Origin: Acidobacteriota bacterium
GTDB lineage: Bacteria; Acidobacteriota; Vicinamibacteria; Vicinamibacterales; CAVVIG01
Length of the DNA stretch: 64,000 bases
Reading direction: 5' to 3'
Assembly (NCBI GenBank): GCA_016195265.1
Contig: JACPZW010000037.1
Span: 1-64,000 of the forward strand
Part shown: in pieces, positions 1-8,226 of the stretch
Numbering within the stretch: the first letter of the stretch is position 1
How the letters are laid out: the number at the start of each line of letters is the position of its first letter
Position numbers and translations under genes: made by a program
Notes under the pieces: model-generated
What the model was told of the DNA's origin: nothing
What the model saw: the letters and a program-made list of their open reading frames with translations, nothing else
The model's database searches: none

Positions 1-246
1 AAGCCGGATGCGATCGCCGGGCGTCAGCGTGACGTCGCGCGCCGATCCTCGCAGATCGAACGGCATCACCATCGCGTCCATGTAGCCGGGAAACGCCTGA
101 TGCGAGATCGTGAGGACTTCAGCGGGCTTGTCGACGCGCAGCACAAGGCCGTTCGTCGAGTAGTGCTGTGCGCACCCGAGGGTGGCAAAAGCAAATGCAA
201 CCACGAAAACACGAAAACACAAAGAAGAGGAGAAAAGTGGTTTCAT
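1..246 (-). CDS. Copper-binding (CusF-like) lipoprotein, N-terminal part
   Basis: Partial gene: the first 82 codons read leftward off the window edge from an ATG at 246. A basic, hydrophobic leader (about residues 1-25) ends in the lipobox-like TLGC, so the product is probably a lipoprotein. The following segment has the CusF/SCO1-leader pattern: LRVDKPAEVLTISHQAFPG, then MDAMVMPF and a GDRIRL turn. CusF-type domains bind Cu(I) through His and Met residues in the periplasm. In many bacteria this domain precedes an SCO1 domain, which would lie outside the window. The leader is encoded by cacgaaaa-type repeat words that have inverted partners at about 255-280, so the signal peptide may be repeat-derived. 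Family assignment is moderate because only the first part is visible. Confidence 0.6.
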   Translation of the reverse strand, partial: MKPLFSSSLCFRVFVVAFAFATLGCAQHYSTNGLVLRVDKPAEVLTISHQAFPGYMDAMVMPFDLRGSARDVTLTPGDRIRL

Positions 247-297
247 CTTTCTTCTTCGTGACTTCGTGGCTTCGTGGCCCCCGTCAGTCCCTACCAG

Positions 298-1365
298 CTA
301 TGCCACCGTGACTTCCTTGCTGAGATATACGTCCTGAATCGCGTTCAACAGCGCGACGCCTTCGCCCATCGGCCGCTGGAACGCCTTGCGGCCGGAGATG
401 AGGCCCATGCCGCCGGCGCGCTTGTTGATCACGGCCGTCTTCACGGCTTCCTTGAGATCGCTCTCGCCAGACGAGGCGCCGCCTGAATTGATCAAGCCCG
501 CGCGCCCCATGTAGCAATTCGCCACCTGGTACCGCGTCAGATCGATCGGATGCGTCGTCGTGAGGTCCGAGTACACCTTCTTGTGCGTCTTGCCGAAATT
601 GAGCGCGGTGAACCCGCCGTTGTTCTCCGGCAGCTTCTGCTTGATGATGTCCGCCTCGATCGTCACGCCGAGGTGATTGGCCTGCCCGGTGAGATCCGCG
701 GCGAGGTGGTAGTCGGCTTCCTTCGTCTTGAAGGCGGCGTTGCGAAGATAGCACCACAGGACGGTGAACATGCCCAGCTCGTGCGCCTGGTGGAACATCT
801 CGGTGACTTCCTGCAGCTGGCGCTTGGACTCGTCCGAACCGAAATAGATCGTCGCGCCGACGCCCATCGCGCCCATCTCGAACGCCTGCTTGATGTTCGC
901 GAAACGGATCTGATCGAACTGGTTGGGATAGGAAATGAATTCGTTGTGGTTGAACTTCAGAAGAAAGGGAATCTTGTGCGCATACTTCCGCGCGACCGAT
1001 CCGAGCACGCCGAGCGTGGAGGCGACGCCGTTGCAGCCGCCTTCGATCGCCAGCTTGACGATGTTCTCCGGATCGAAGTACGCGGGGTTGGGCGCGAACG
1101 ATGCGCCGGCCGAATGCTCGATGCCCTGGTCCACCGGCAGAATCGACACGTAACCCGTGCCGCCCAGCCGCCCGTGATCGATGAGGGACTGCAGCGCGGT
1201 CATGACGCGCGGCGACCGATCGGATCCGCCGAACAGACGTTCGACCGAGTCAGGCCCGGGCAGGTGCAGGTTCGCCTTCGGAATCGTCTTGCACTGATGC
1301 TGGAGGAGTCCGGCGGCCTCGTCGCCGAGGATCTCCGTGATTTTGGACGTGGCAGTGGTTGGCAT
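298..1365 (-). CDS. fbaB: Class I fructose-bisphosphate aldolase (DhnA/FbaB type)
   Basis: 355 residues, usual length for the DhnA-type class I aldolases found in archaea and in E. coli FbaB. It interconverts fructose 1,6-bisphosphate with dihydroxyacetone phosphate and glyceraldehyde 3-phosphate through a lysine Schiff base in the cytoplasm. Visible hallmarks are the [11 protein letters not shown] segment near residue 105, the [10 protein letters not shown] strand, the [12 protein letters not shown] segment that probably carries the Schiff-base lysine, and the phosphate-binding GGASSGE and [14 protein letters not shown] loops near the C terminus. Start ATG at 1365. It stands 10 bp downstream of thiI on the same strand, so both may be co-transcribed. 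Identity is clear; the exact catalytic lysine is inferred from the family. Confidence 0.93.
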   Translation of the reverse strand: MPTTATSKITEILGDEAAGLLQHQCKTIPKANLHLPGPDSVERLFGGSDRSPRVMTALQSLIDHGRLGGTGYVSILPVDQGIEHSAGASFAPNPAYFDPENIVKLAIEGGCNGVASTLGVLGSVARKYAHKIPFLLKFNHNEFISYPNQFDQIRFANIKQAFEMGAMGVGATIYFGSDESKRQLQEVTEMFHQAHELGMFTVLWCYLRNAAFKTKEADYHLAADLTGQANHLGVTIEADIIKQKLPENNGGFTALNFGKTHKKVYSDLTTTHPIDLTRYQVANCYMGRAGLINSGGASSGESDLKEAVKTAVINKRAGGMGLISGRKAFQRPMGEGVALLNAIQDVYLSKEVTVA

Positions 1366-1375
1366 ATGCGTGATT

Positions 1376-2539
1376 TTATATCGGAAATCTGAAGTCCTCT
1401 ACCGTCATCGCGGCGACGGCGGACAGGACCATTTCCTCTATGGGAAGCGCCGCCTCGGCCTTCTCCACGTCCGCGAGCCGCGCGCGCGTCGCGGGATGCT
1501 TGGGCGTGAACAGCGTGCAGCAATCCTGGTCGGAAATGATCGAGATGGAATATGTACCGATACGCTCCGCTTCCGCCGAGATCTCGTCCTTATCCATGCC
1601 CACCAGCGGCCTGAGGATCTCCAGCCGCGTGGCGTCGGCGATCGTCGTCATGTTCTCGAGCGTCTGCGACGCGACCTGGCCGATCACTTCGCCGGTCACC
1701 AGCGCGCGCGCGTGCCATTTCCGCGCGAGCCGCTCGGCGATGCGCAGCATCAAGCGGCGATAAATCACGACACGCAGCTCCGGCGCGACCGCAAGGACCA
1801 CCTGCTGCTGCAGCTCGCCGAACGGCACGAGCGCGAGCCGCGATCGCAGCTGATACTTCGTCAGCAGGCCCGCGATCTCGCGGACTTTCTCCTGCGACGC
1901 GCGAGACAGAATCGGATAGCTGTGGAAGTGGATGAAAACGACCGTGCACCCGCGTCGCATCATGCGATACGCGGCGACCGGAGAATCGATCCCGCCCGAC
2001 AGCAGGCAGGCGACGCGGCCCGACGTGCCAGTCGGCAGTCCGCCGGCGCCTGGCTCCTTCCCGAAGAAATAGAACGCGCCGTCCGGTAGCATTTCGAGGT
2101 GCACGGTCAGCGCCGGCCGGCTCAGGTCCACGTGCCAGCCCTTCACCTCCTTGATGCGGCCGCCGACCTCACGCTCCACGGTCGGCGACGTGAACGGCAG
2201 CCGCTTGTCCGCTCGCGTCGCCGAGACGCGAAAAGACGACGTCTCGCGGTCGCCCAGGTCTTCGAGAATCGCCGACGCAAGCGCGTCGAAGTCGTGCGGC
2301 CCGCGGTTGGCCGGACAGAAGTTCGCGATGCCGAACACTCGCGAGATCCGCGCGCGCACTTCCTCCCACGCCGTCTCCGGCCCCATCTCGATCTCGATAC
2401 GGCCCATGACCGAACGGAACGCGCGGATATGAATCCCGGCCAGCGCCGCCTTCAGATTGCGCACGAGCATCTGAATGAACCACGGCCGGTTCTTGCCCTT
2501 GAGCGCGAGTTCCTTGTAGTGGACGACGATGCTGTTCAT
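1376..2539 (-). CDS. thiI: tRNA 4-thiouridine synthase ThiI without rhodanese domain
   Basis: 387 residues. N-terminal ferredoxin-like and THUMP region (residues 1-165, with [11 protein letters not shown] typical of ThiI), then a PP-loop ATP pyrophosphatase domain with [10 protein letters not shown] at 181-190 that adenylates U8 of tRNA. The C-terminal rhodanese domain of E. coli ThiI is absent, as in many bacterial orthologues, so sulfur must come from another carrier; a CC pair sits near the C terminus (SDQDCCTLF). The ATG at 2539 is preferred over an in-frame TTG directly before it. Role: s4U formation in tRNA and possibly sulfur transfer for thiamine. Upstream lies a repeat-rich spacer shared with hpnE. 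Confidence 0.93.
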   Translation of the reverse strand: MNSIVVHYKELALKGKNRPWFIQMLVRNLKAALAGIHIRAFRSVMGRIEIEMGPETAWEEVRARISRVFGIANFCPANRGPHDFDALASAILEDLGDRETSSFRVSATRADKRLPFTSPTVEREVGGRIKEVKGWHVDLSRPALTVHLEMLPDGAFYFFGKEPGAGGLPTGTSGRVACLLSGGIDSPVAAYRMMRRGCTVVFIHFHSYPILSRASQEKVREIAGLLTKYQLRSRLALVPFGELQQQVVLAVAPELRVVIYRRLMLRIAERLARKWHARALVTGEVIGQVASQTLENMTTIADATRLEILRPLVGMDKDEISAEAERIGTYSISIISDQDCCTLFTPKHPATRARLADVEKAEAALPIEEMVLSAVAAMTVEDFRFPI

Positions 2540-2540
2540 C

Positions 2541-2673
2541 AATCGGGTAGTTGGGTAATTGGGTAGTTGGGTAATTGGGTAGCTTGGTAATTGGATAGCT
2601 GGGAATTGACTTGGGATTGGGCCGCAAATCCCTCAGCCAATCACCAGATTACCCGATTACTCAGTTACCCAAT
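2541..2673. repeat. GGGTARTT word repeat with inverted arm
   Basis: The spacer is built from alternating words gggtagtt and gggtaatt (2541-2604), followed by inverted copies (attacccgatt, agttaccc at about 2645-2671) that would fold back on the first arm. The last codons and the TGA of hpnE lie in the right arm. No promoter is recognisable in it. Confidence 0.7.
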
Positions 2674-4043
2674 ACGGCGCCCGCCGCTCGATGTCCGGAG
2701 CGAACAGCGCTCTCAATGGTCGCGGGCAGTCCCGTGTCTACCCAATCGCCCGCGAGCACGAAGCCACGCAGCGCGGTCTGCGTTGAGGGCCGCGCCGGCT
2801 GCCCCGGCGCGAGCGAGAACGTCGCGCGCGGCTCGCGGACGACGGTCGCTCGGACGAGCGCGGCGGACCGCGACTCAGGAAGCGCCTCGAAGATCTCCTG
2901 CCGCGCGAGGGCGACGAGTTCGTGATTGGTCAATGCGACGATGGACGCCGCGCCGCTCGAGACGAGGGAGAGATGCGACGCGAGATCGTTTCCAGGCCCA
3001 AACACCAGCCGCGTGTCGAACACCCACTGCATGGTCCGGCCCGGTAGTCCGATGAACGGTTCGTCAATGATCCGGCGGTTGAACCACAGATTGATGGTCA
3101 CGATCGGCGATGTGGCCATCCGTCCGGCACGATCGATGACGTCAGCCAGCTCCGGCGGTGGTGCGCCGAACAGGTCCGCGAGCGCGAACCACGGGACGGC
3201 AGAAATCACCCTGTCGATCGGGAAGGAACGCAGAGAGCCCGGCGACCGCAGAGAAGAATCTTCGGGCGCGTCTACGGCGACGACGCGGTCGCCCTCGACA
3301 CGCACTTTCGCCGCGGCGCCGGTGAGCACAGTGCCGCCGTGGCTCTCGATATACTCGCGCGCGGGCTCGGCGTACATAAGATGCAGCGGCTTCGTCGGCA
3401 GCGCGATCGCGGCGGTTCTCGGATCGTCGCCGAACATTTCAGCGAGCACGCGCGCGAACAAAGGCGCAGCGGCCTGATCCGGCGGCTGGTTCAACGCCGC
3501 CAGCGCCAGCGGTTCCCACAACAGCTCGCACAGGCGCGGCGTCTGGCCGTTGCGCACGAGCCAGTCCTTCACGGTCTCCCCGGGCGACGCTGCTTTGAGC
3601 GTCCCGCCCCGCAGCTCGCGCTGCGCGATCCGGAGCGGCCCGGCCATCCCGACGATGGAGAACCGATCGCGCCACATGAGCGCATCCCAGTCGAGGATGC
3701 CGGCGATCAAATGAAACGGCGGAGGAAGCGACGGGCACGAAAGCCGCGATCGCTGTCCCATCCGATCGATCATCGTCACGGCGAGCTGCGGCTCGATCCG
3801 GACGTTGTCCATCGCGCCGATCTCGCGCAGGAACGCGAACGTCTCGTAATAGCAGCCGAGCAGCACGTGCTGGCCGTTGTCCACGAGCTCGCCGGTCTCG
3901 CGATCCGGAAACGCCGTCGCGCGCCCGCCAAGCCGTCCGCGCGCTTCGAGCACAAGGACGCGGGCGCCGTCGCGCGCGAGCCGCACGGCCGCGCTCAGCC
4001 CCGCGCAGCCCGCGCCAATGACGATGACGTCGTACGGGATCAT
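2661..4043 (-). CDS. hpnE: Hydroxysqualene dehydroxylase HpnE
   Basis: 460-residue FAD-dependent oxidoreductase of the squalene/phytoene desaturase family. It starts MIPYDVIVIGAGCAGLSA, a dinucleotide-binding fold with GAGCAG at about residues 10-15, followed by LEARGRLGGRA. In the HpnCDE route it reduces hydroxysqualene to squalene, the precursor of hopanoids. The ATG at 4043 overlaps the hpnD TGA by the sequence ATGA, so translation is coupled; a longer open frame upstream is only the hpnD sequence in another frame. Third and last gene of the hpnC-hpnD-hpnE operon. Its last three codons are inside the GGGTAACT repeat. Confidence 0.93.
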   Translation of the reverse strand: MIPYDVIVIGAGCAGLSAAVRLARDGARVLVLEARGRLGGRATAFPDRETGELVDNGQHVLLGCYYETFAFLREIGAMDNVRIEPQLAVTMIDRMGQRSRLSCPSLPPPFHLIAGILDWDALMWRDRFSIVGMAGPLRIAQRELRGGTLKAASPGETVKDWLVRNGQTPRLCELLWEPLALAALNQPPDQAAAPLFARVLAEMFGDDPRTAAIALPTKPLHLMYAEPAREYIESHGGTVLTGAAAKVRVEGDRVVAVDAPEDSSLRSPGSLRSFPIDRVISAVPWFALADLFGAPPPELADVIDRAGRMATSPIVTINLWFNRRIIDEPFIGLPGRTMQWVFDTRLVFGPGNDLASHLSLVSSGAASIVALTNHELVALARQEIFEALPESRSAALVRATVVREPRATFSLAPGQPARPSTQTALRGFVLAGDWVDTGLPATIESAVRSGHRAAGAVLGN

Positions 4044-4858
4044 GCGGGGAACAGCCATTGCCGAAGCGCGATGAGCGCCTGGCGCGGACGCGGCACGCGG
4101 GCCCGCGCCGTGAACACATCGTAGTGATTGCGCTCGATGCGGCGCAGCGTCTCGAAATACACCGCACGCATGATCTCCGCCGCCACGAGACGCCCGCAGT
4201 CCGCCAGCGGACGCGCGTCCACCGCGCGCTGATAGAAGTCCCTGGCGCGCACGCACTCGAACGCAATCAACGCGCGCACGCGGTCGTGCACGACGCCGGC
4301 GCTCAGGTCATCGACAGTGCAGCCGTGCTCTTCCAGGTCTTCGAGCGGCAGGTACACGCGGCCGAGCTCGAGGTCGCCCTTGACGTCGCGCAGGATGTTC
4401 GTCAGCTGCAGTGCGACACCGAGATTCAGCGCGTAGTCCGACGACCGCGGCTCCGTGCAGCCCCAGATGCGGATGCAGATCAACCCGACGGCCGACGCGA
4501 CGCGGCGGCAGTACTCGAAGAGATCGTCGAACGTCCGGTAGCGCGTCGTGTCCAGATCCATCGCGACGCCGTCGATCACATCGTCGAACGCCTGGCGCGG
4601 CAGATCGAATGACTTGATGAACGGCTGCAGCCGCTGAGCCTGTGGCGTCCGCGGCGCGCCGCCGTCGAACGCGCGCCCGAGCTCGGCGCGCCAGAACGCG
4701 ACCGCGTCCCGGCCCGTCGGCAATCCGTCGGCGACTGTCTCCTCTTCATCCACCGCATCGTCGACGGCGCGGCAGAAGTCCCAGACCGCGATGATGGCGC
4801 GGCGCTGTTCCGCCGGCAGCACCAGGAACGAATAGTAGAAGCTCGTTTTGCGCGCCAT
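4040..4858 (-). CDS. hpnD: Presqualene diphosphate synthase HpnD
   Basis: 272 residues, trans-isoprenyl diphosphate synthase (head-to-head) family. First Asp-rich motif DDAVDEEE at residues 33-40; second motif in LTNILRDVKGDLELGRVYLP. It joins two farnesyl diphosphates to presqualene diphosphate at the membrane. The start ATG at 4858 overlaps the TAA of hpnC (TAATG), and its own TGA overlaps the hpnE start, so all three genes are coupled. Family members differ from HpnC in the motif DRxxE/DDxVD context; gene order C-D-E is the standard one and supports the assignment. Confidence 0.93.
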   Translation of the reverse strand: MARKTSFYYSFLVLPAEQRRAIIAVWDFCRAVDDAVDEEETVADGLPTGRDAVAFWRAELGRAFDGGAPRTPQAQRLQPFIKSFDLPRQAFDDVIDGVAMDLDTTRYRTFDDLFEYCRRVASAVGLICIRIWGCTEPRSSDYALNLGVALQLTNILRDVKGDLELGRVYLPLEDLEEHGCTVDDLSAGVVHDRVRALIAFECVRARDFYQRAVDARPLADCGRLVAAEIMRAVYFETLRRIERNHYDVFTARARVPRPRQALIALRQWLFPA

Positions 4859-5775
4859 TACGACATTTTCGACGGGGCCGTCCAGCGTGCCGCGCGCCAC
4901 AGCAGCGACGGCGCGTCGCGCAGTCCGAGCGTCGGGCGGTCGTGCAGGAGATAGGGGGCGGCGTCTTCCACGGCGTCGAGCACGCGCATGCCGCCGTGCC
5001 AGGTGAGGCGGAGCTCGTAGCGCAGCCGTCCGCGTACGCCGTCGCAGACGGCCCGGCCCGCGGCAAACTTCTCGCGCGTGACGGCGATGCACCCATCGAG
5101 CACGGCGAGCCACTCGCCCGAGAGCATTGCGCCAGACAGATCCATTTCGCGCGCGCGGTTGAGCACGACCGCATCGCGCGGCACGTACAGTCGGCCGATC
5201 TGCCAGTCGCGGCCGAAGTCCTGCCAGAAGTTTGTCAACTGCAGCGCCGTACACAGCGCATCCGACGATCGAGCGAGCGTCTCATCGTGATAGCCGGCGA
5301 TCCGCAGCACGAGGCGGCCGACGGGATTCGCCGAGCGGCGGCAATAGTCGAAGACCTCCTCCCACGAGTCGTACCGCGACGTCGTGGTATCCTGCGCGAA
5401 CGCGCTCACGAGATCGTCGAACAGCGAGATCGGCAGATCGAGCGTCCGAATGGAATGCGCGAGCGCCACCAGCATCAGGCCCCGGTGATCAGTGTCATCC
5501 GTGAACGCCGCGCGACCGGCGCCGGTTGTGGACGCGACCGCGGCGTGAAGCCGATCCTGCCACGCGCGCAGCTGCGCCGCGCGCTCGGCCGCGGGCGCCT
5601 CGCCTTCGTCGGCGATGTCGTCCGCGATGCGCGCGAACGCATAAACGGCGGCGATGTGCGGGCGCATCACCCGCGGCAGCAGCCAGGACGCCACCGGAAA
5701 ATTCTCATAATGCGATCGGGCGAGCGCCTCGCACACGGCGTACGCGCGCGCGAGCGGTTCGGACCGGCGTGGCAC
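4858..5775 (-). CDS. hpnC: Hydroxysqualene synthase HpnC
   Basis: 305 residues, squalene/phytoene synthase fold. N-terminal HYENFPVASWLLP followed by YAFARIADDIADEGE (about residues 45-59, first Asp-rich motif) is typical of HpnC; the second motif lies in LTNFWQDFGRDWQIGRLYVP. Converts presqualene diphosphate to hydroxysqualene. The start is GTG at 5775; the only nearby ATG is out of frame. First gene of the operon, divergent from the gene at 5843, so its promoter should lie in the 67-bp spacer that also holds two ccgg-type hairpins. Confidence 0.92.
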   Translation of the reverse strand: MPRRSEPLARAYAVCEALARSHYENFPVASWLLPRVMRPHIAAVYAFARIADDIADEGEAPAAERAAQLRAWQDRLHAAVASTTGAGRAAFTDDTDHRGLMLVALAHSIRTLDLPISLFDDLVSAFAQDTTTSRYDSWEEVFDYCRRSANPVGRLVLRIAGYHDETLARSSDALCTALQLTNFWQDFGRDWQIGRLYVPRDAVVLNRAREMDLSGAMLSGEWLAVLDGCIAVTREKFAAGRAVCDGVRGRLRYELRLTWHGGMRVLDAVEDAAPYLLHDRPTLGLRDAPSLLWRAARWTAPSKMS

Positions 5776-5787
5776 CGACGCATTTTA

Positions 5788-5840
5788 GTCCGGCTGACGC
5801 CGGACATTCTCGCGGTCCGGCGAAAGCCGGACACCACGAC
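5788..5840. repeat. Two GTCCGGC-GCCGGAC hairpins in a divergent spacer
   Basis: agtccggctgacgccggac and ggtccggcgaaagccggacaccacgac lie back to back. The second is nearly identical (about 24 of 26) to the inverse copy inside the signal-peptide region of the gene at 62482-63636 (63562-63588), so this is a dispersed REP-like family. Confidence 0.75.
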
Positions 5841-5842
5841 CC

Positions 5843-6367
5843 ATGCGTGACGTCCTTGCGGGCGTGGCCGCGATCGTCCTGCTGCTGGCGGCGGCGAGCC
5901 TGGCGACGACGCTGCAGACGTTCCGGCGCCGCCGGCTGCGCGCCAGGGCGGCCGAACAGGATCAGGGCCGCGCGGTCATCGCGGAGATTCCCGGCGACGA
6001 GGATCTCGTCCTCTTCACGGCGGACGCGACGCACTTTCATTTTCGCGACCACGCGATCGACAAGACGGCGATCGTCGCCGTGAGACTACTGATCAACGGT
6101 GCACAGATTGCCGAAGGTCGGCGACGAGCTGCGGAGCGGGGCGAAGGGGTCCCCGCGGAGCGCGACCGGGGGGCAGGGGCCCCCGGAGTAATAGATGACC
6201 GGCCGGAGGGCATCGCCCGCGATCGGTGGGATGTCGCGATCGAGACTGCGACGGGCACGATGCTCGTGGAATGCGGCGCGATTCGTGAGCGCGTGTCGCA
6301 GGAACTGGCGCGGACCGTGTTCGATGCGGTGAAACACGACATGGAGCGACGAGACGATGATGTGTAG
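5843..6367 (+). CDS. Membrane-anchored protein of unknown function
   Basis: 174 residues, family not recognised. One N-terminal transmembrane segment (LAGVAAIVLLLAAASLATTL, residues 5-24) is followed by a basic stretch and a soluble domain with IPGDEDLVLFTADATHFHF. Residues about 91-118 (GRRRAAERGEGVPAERDRGAGAPG) look foreign: they are encoded by a GC-rich palindromic block whose near twin lies in frame in the E2 gene at 37409-37444. The flanking sequence reads as one domain without it. The stop codon TAG is the first triplet of a GTAGGCCGGGTCC repeat. Divergent from hpnC. Confidence 0.65.
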   Translation: MRDVLAGVAAIVLLLAAASLATTLQTFRRRRLRARAAEQDQGRAVIAEIPGDEDLVLFTADATHFHFRDHAIDKTAIVAVRLLINGAQIAEGRRRAAERGEGVPAERDRGAGAPGVIDDRPEGIARDRWDVAIETATGTMLVECGAIRERVSQELARTVFDAVKHDMERRDDDV

Positions 6368-6420
6368 GCCGGGTCCTTTCGGACCCGGCATGGACCGGCG
6401 GGTCCCAAAGGACCCGCCCT
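6364..6420. repeat. GTAGG-CGGGTCC hairpin pair, terminator-like
   Basis: gtaggccgggtcctttcgg then acccggc, and a second stem ggcgggtcccaaaggacccgcc. Two strong stem-loops between convergent genes; no U-run, so intrinsic termination is possible but unproven. The TAG of the left gene is inside the element. Confidence 0.65.
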
Positions 6421-6425
6421 GCATG

Positions 6426-6962
6426 TCACCACTCAGTTTCAGGAACGCCACTGCGTTTATTCACGACGCGGGCGAGGACGAACAACAGATCGGACAGGCG
6501 ATTCACGTAGCGGATCAGGACGGGGTCGACCGGCGGGTCGAGCGCGACCATGCGGCGCTCGGCGCGGCGGCAGACAGTCCGCGCCACGTGCGCCGCGGCG
6601 CCGGCGGGCGTGCCGCCGGCGAGGATGAAGCGGCGCAGCGGCGGGAGTTCTTCCTCGAGCCGATCGATCAGCTGCTCGAGACGGGTGACGTCGGCGTCGC
6701 CGATCACGGCCTTGGTCACGCGCGGCGCAAGCTTGTCCGCGGGATCGGCGAGTTGCGCGCCCAGCGCGAAGAGATCACGCTGGAGATGAATGACCTCGGC
6801 GTCCAGCGCGGCGTCGAGGCCTGACGCGCGGACAAGGCCGAGCCAGGCGTTGAGCTCGTCGATGTCGCCGTACGCGTCGACGCGCGGATCGTCCTTGGTG
6901 GTGCGTGTGCCGTCGAAGAGCGACGTCTCGCCGGTATCGCCGGTGCGCGTGTAGATTTTCAC
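6426..6962 (-). CDS. Cob(I)alamin adenosyltransferase, PduO type
   Basis: 178 residues. Starts with the family signature KIYTRTGDTGETSLF (ATP P-loop of PduO-type enzymes), has DELNAWLGL near residue 35 and the C-terminal RRAERRMVAL and YVNRLSDLLFVLAR segments. It transfers the adenosyl group of ATP to reduced corrinoid to make coenzyme B12. I chose the GTG at 6962 because the longer in-frame extension is encoded only by the repeated word ggtgacaggca. Divergent from mutY with a 71-bp spacer that is almost entirely repeat. Confidence 0.92.
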   Translation of the reverse strand: MKIYTRTGDTGETSLFDGTRTTKDDPRVDAYGDIDELNAWLGLVRASGLDAALDAEVIHLQRDLFALGAQLADPADKLAPRVTKAVIGDADVTRLEQLIDRLEEELPPLRRFILAGGTPAGAAAHVARTVCRRAERRMVALDPPVDPVLIRYVNRLSDLLFVLARVVNKRSGVPETEW

Positions 6963-7021
6963 AAGGGTGACAGGTAGGTGACAGGCAGGTGACAGGCACC
7001 TACCTGTCACCTGCCTGTCAC
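6963..7021. repeat. Near-palindromic GGTGACAGGCA word array
   Basis: Three copies of an 11-nt word (ggtgacaggta, ggtgacaggca, ggtgacaggca) are followed by the inverse words cctacctgtcacc and tgcctgtcaccc. The whole forms an almost perfect 59-bp palindrome filling the divergent spacer between the adenosyltransferase and mutY genes. Confidence 0.8.
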
Positions 7022-7033
7022 CCGCCCAATTAT

Positions 7034-7726
7034 ATGGCCAAGAAAAAGGCGCGACCCCTGCCGATCCCGGCGACGCCGGCGCGCAGGCGATTCCGCCAGC
7101 GCCTGCTGACGTGGTACCGCCGGCACGGCCGCGACCTGCCCTGGCGCAAGACCGGCGACCCGTACCACATCCTCGTGTCGGAGATCATGCTGCAGCAGAC
7201 GCAGGTGGACCGCGTGCTGCCGAAGTACGCCGAGTGGCTGGAGAAGTACCCGTCGATGCACGTGCTCGCGTCGGCGCCCGAGCACGAGGTGACCGAGACC
7301 TGGCGTCCGCTCGGCTACAACATCCGCCCACGCCGGCTGCAGAGCATCGCGCGCGAAGCCGTGGCGCGGTACGGCGGCGCGCTGCCGTCGGATGAAGAGA
7401 CGCTGCTGTCGTTCAAGGGGATTGGTGCGTACACCGCCGGCGCCATCCGAAGCTTCGCGTTCGGCGAGCGCGCGGCGATTCTCGACACGAACGTCGCGCG
7501 CGTGCTCTTTCGCGTGTTCGTCGGCAGAGGTGAGCCGAAGAGCCACGCAATGACGAAACATCTCTGGACGCTGTCGGCGACGCTCGTCCCGTCGCGCCAC
7601 GTCTTCGACTTCAATCAGGCACTGATGGATTTCGGCGCGATGATCTGCGTCGCGCGGAATCCGAAATGTCTCGTGTGTCCGATGAAGAAAGACTGCCGGT
7701 GGATCAAAGGACCCGTCCCCAAATGA
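7034..7726 (+). CDS. mutY: A/G-specific adenine glycosylase (MutY), short form
   Basis: 230 residues. HhH-GPD DNA glycosylase core: SEIMLQQTQVDRV with the catalytic Glu, the helix-hairpin-helix LLSFKGIGAYTAGAI, the catalytic Asp in AAILDTNVARV, and a C-terminal 4Fe-4S site C-x6-C-x2-C-x5-C (residues about 205-221). Removes adenine opposite 8-oxoguanine. The C-terminal Nudix-like recognition domain of full MutY is missing. Instead a separate Nudix gene follows with an ATGA overlap. Start ATG at 7034, after the repeat. Clear glycosylase; the short form could also be an endonuclease III-like variant. Confidence 0.85.
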   Translation: MAKKKARPLPIPATPARRRFRQRLLTWYRRHGRDLPWRKTGDPYHILVSEIMLQQTQVDRVLPKYAEWLEKYPSMHVLASAPEHEVTETWRPLGYNIRPRRLQSIAREAVARYGGALPSDEETLLSFKGIGAYTAGAIRSFAFGERAAILDTNVARVLFRVFVGRGEPKSHAMTKHLWTLSATLVPSRHVFDFNQALMDFGAMICVARNPKCLVCPMKKDCRWIKGPVPK

Positions 7727-8106
7727 CCCTTGTCATCGTCACCGCCGCCGTCATCGAGCGCGACGGACGCTTCTTCGTCACGCGACGGCAGCCGGGCGTC
7801 CACCTCGAGGGCTCTTGGGAATTTCCCGGCGGCAAATGCGATCCCGACGAGACGCTCGCCGCGTGCCTCGCGCGCGAACTGCGCGAGGAACTCGACGTCG
7901 ACGCGCGCATCGGCGACGAAGTCTTCACCATCACGCATACGTACCCGGACCGGCATGTGGAGCTGCATTTTTTCGCGTGCGAACTGCTGGGCGAGCCGAA
8001 GCCGCAGCAGGGTCAGGCGATGCTGTGGGTGCGGCGCCAGGATCTCGCGACGCTGGAGTTTCCGCCGGCGGACAAGGAGTTGATTGAGCGACTAATGAAG
8101 TTGTAG
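7723..8106 (+). CDS. mutT: Nudix hydrolase, MutT/8-oxo-dGTPase-like
   Basis: 127 residues. The Nudix box G-x5-E-x7-RELREEL is complete (GGKCDPDETLAACLARELRE, about residues 38-57). N-terminal IVTAAVIERDGRFFVTRRQPG matches MutT/CTP pyrophosphohydrolases that sanitise 8-oxo-dGTP. Its ATG overlaps the mutY stop (ATGA), so the two oxidative-damage functions are translated together. The TAG stop is part of the following GTAGGGCGGGTCC repeat. Substrate is inferred from family and neighbour. Confidence 0.85.
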   Translation: MTLVIVTAAVIERDGRFFVTRRQPGVHLEGSWEFPGGKCDPDETLAACLARELREELDVDARIGDEVFTITHTYPDRHVELHFFACELLGEPKPQQGQAMLWVRRQDLATLEFPPADKELIERLMKL

Positions 8107-8226
8107 GGCGGGTCCTTTCGGACCTGCCAGACGCGCCGGGTCCAAAAGGACCCGGCCTACGTGACAGACGCGGTGCCGGTCCAAAAGGACCCGGCCTACG
8201 TGACGACGACAGGACCCGGCCTACAT
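8103..8226. repeat. GTAGG-CGGGTCC hairpin cluster between convergent genes
   Basis: Three to four copies of the hairpin word (ggtccaaaaggacccggcc and relatives) separated by tacgtgacagac spacers. The left end supplies the TAG of the Nudix gene and the right end supplies, on the other strand, the TAG of ygfZ. A bidirectional terminator role is plausible. Confidence 0.7.
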
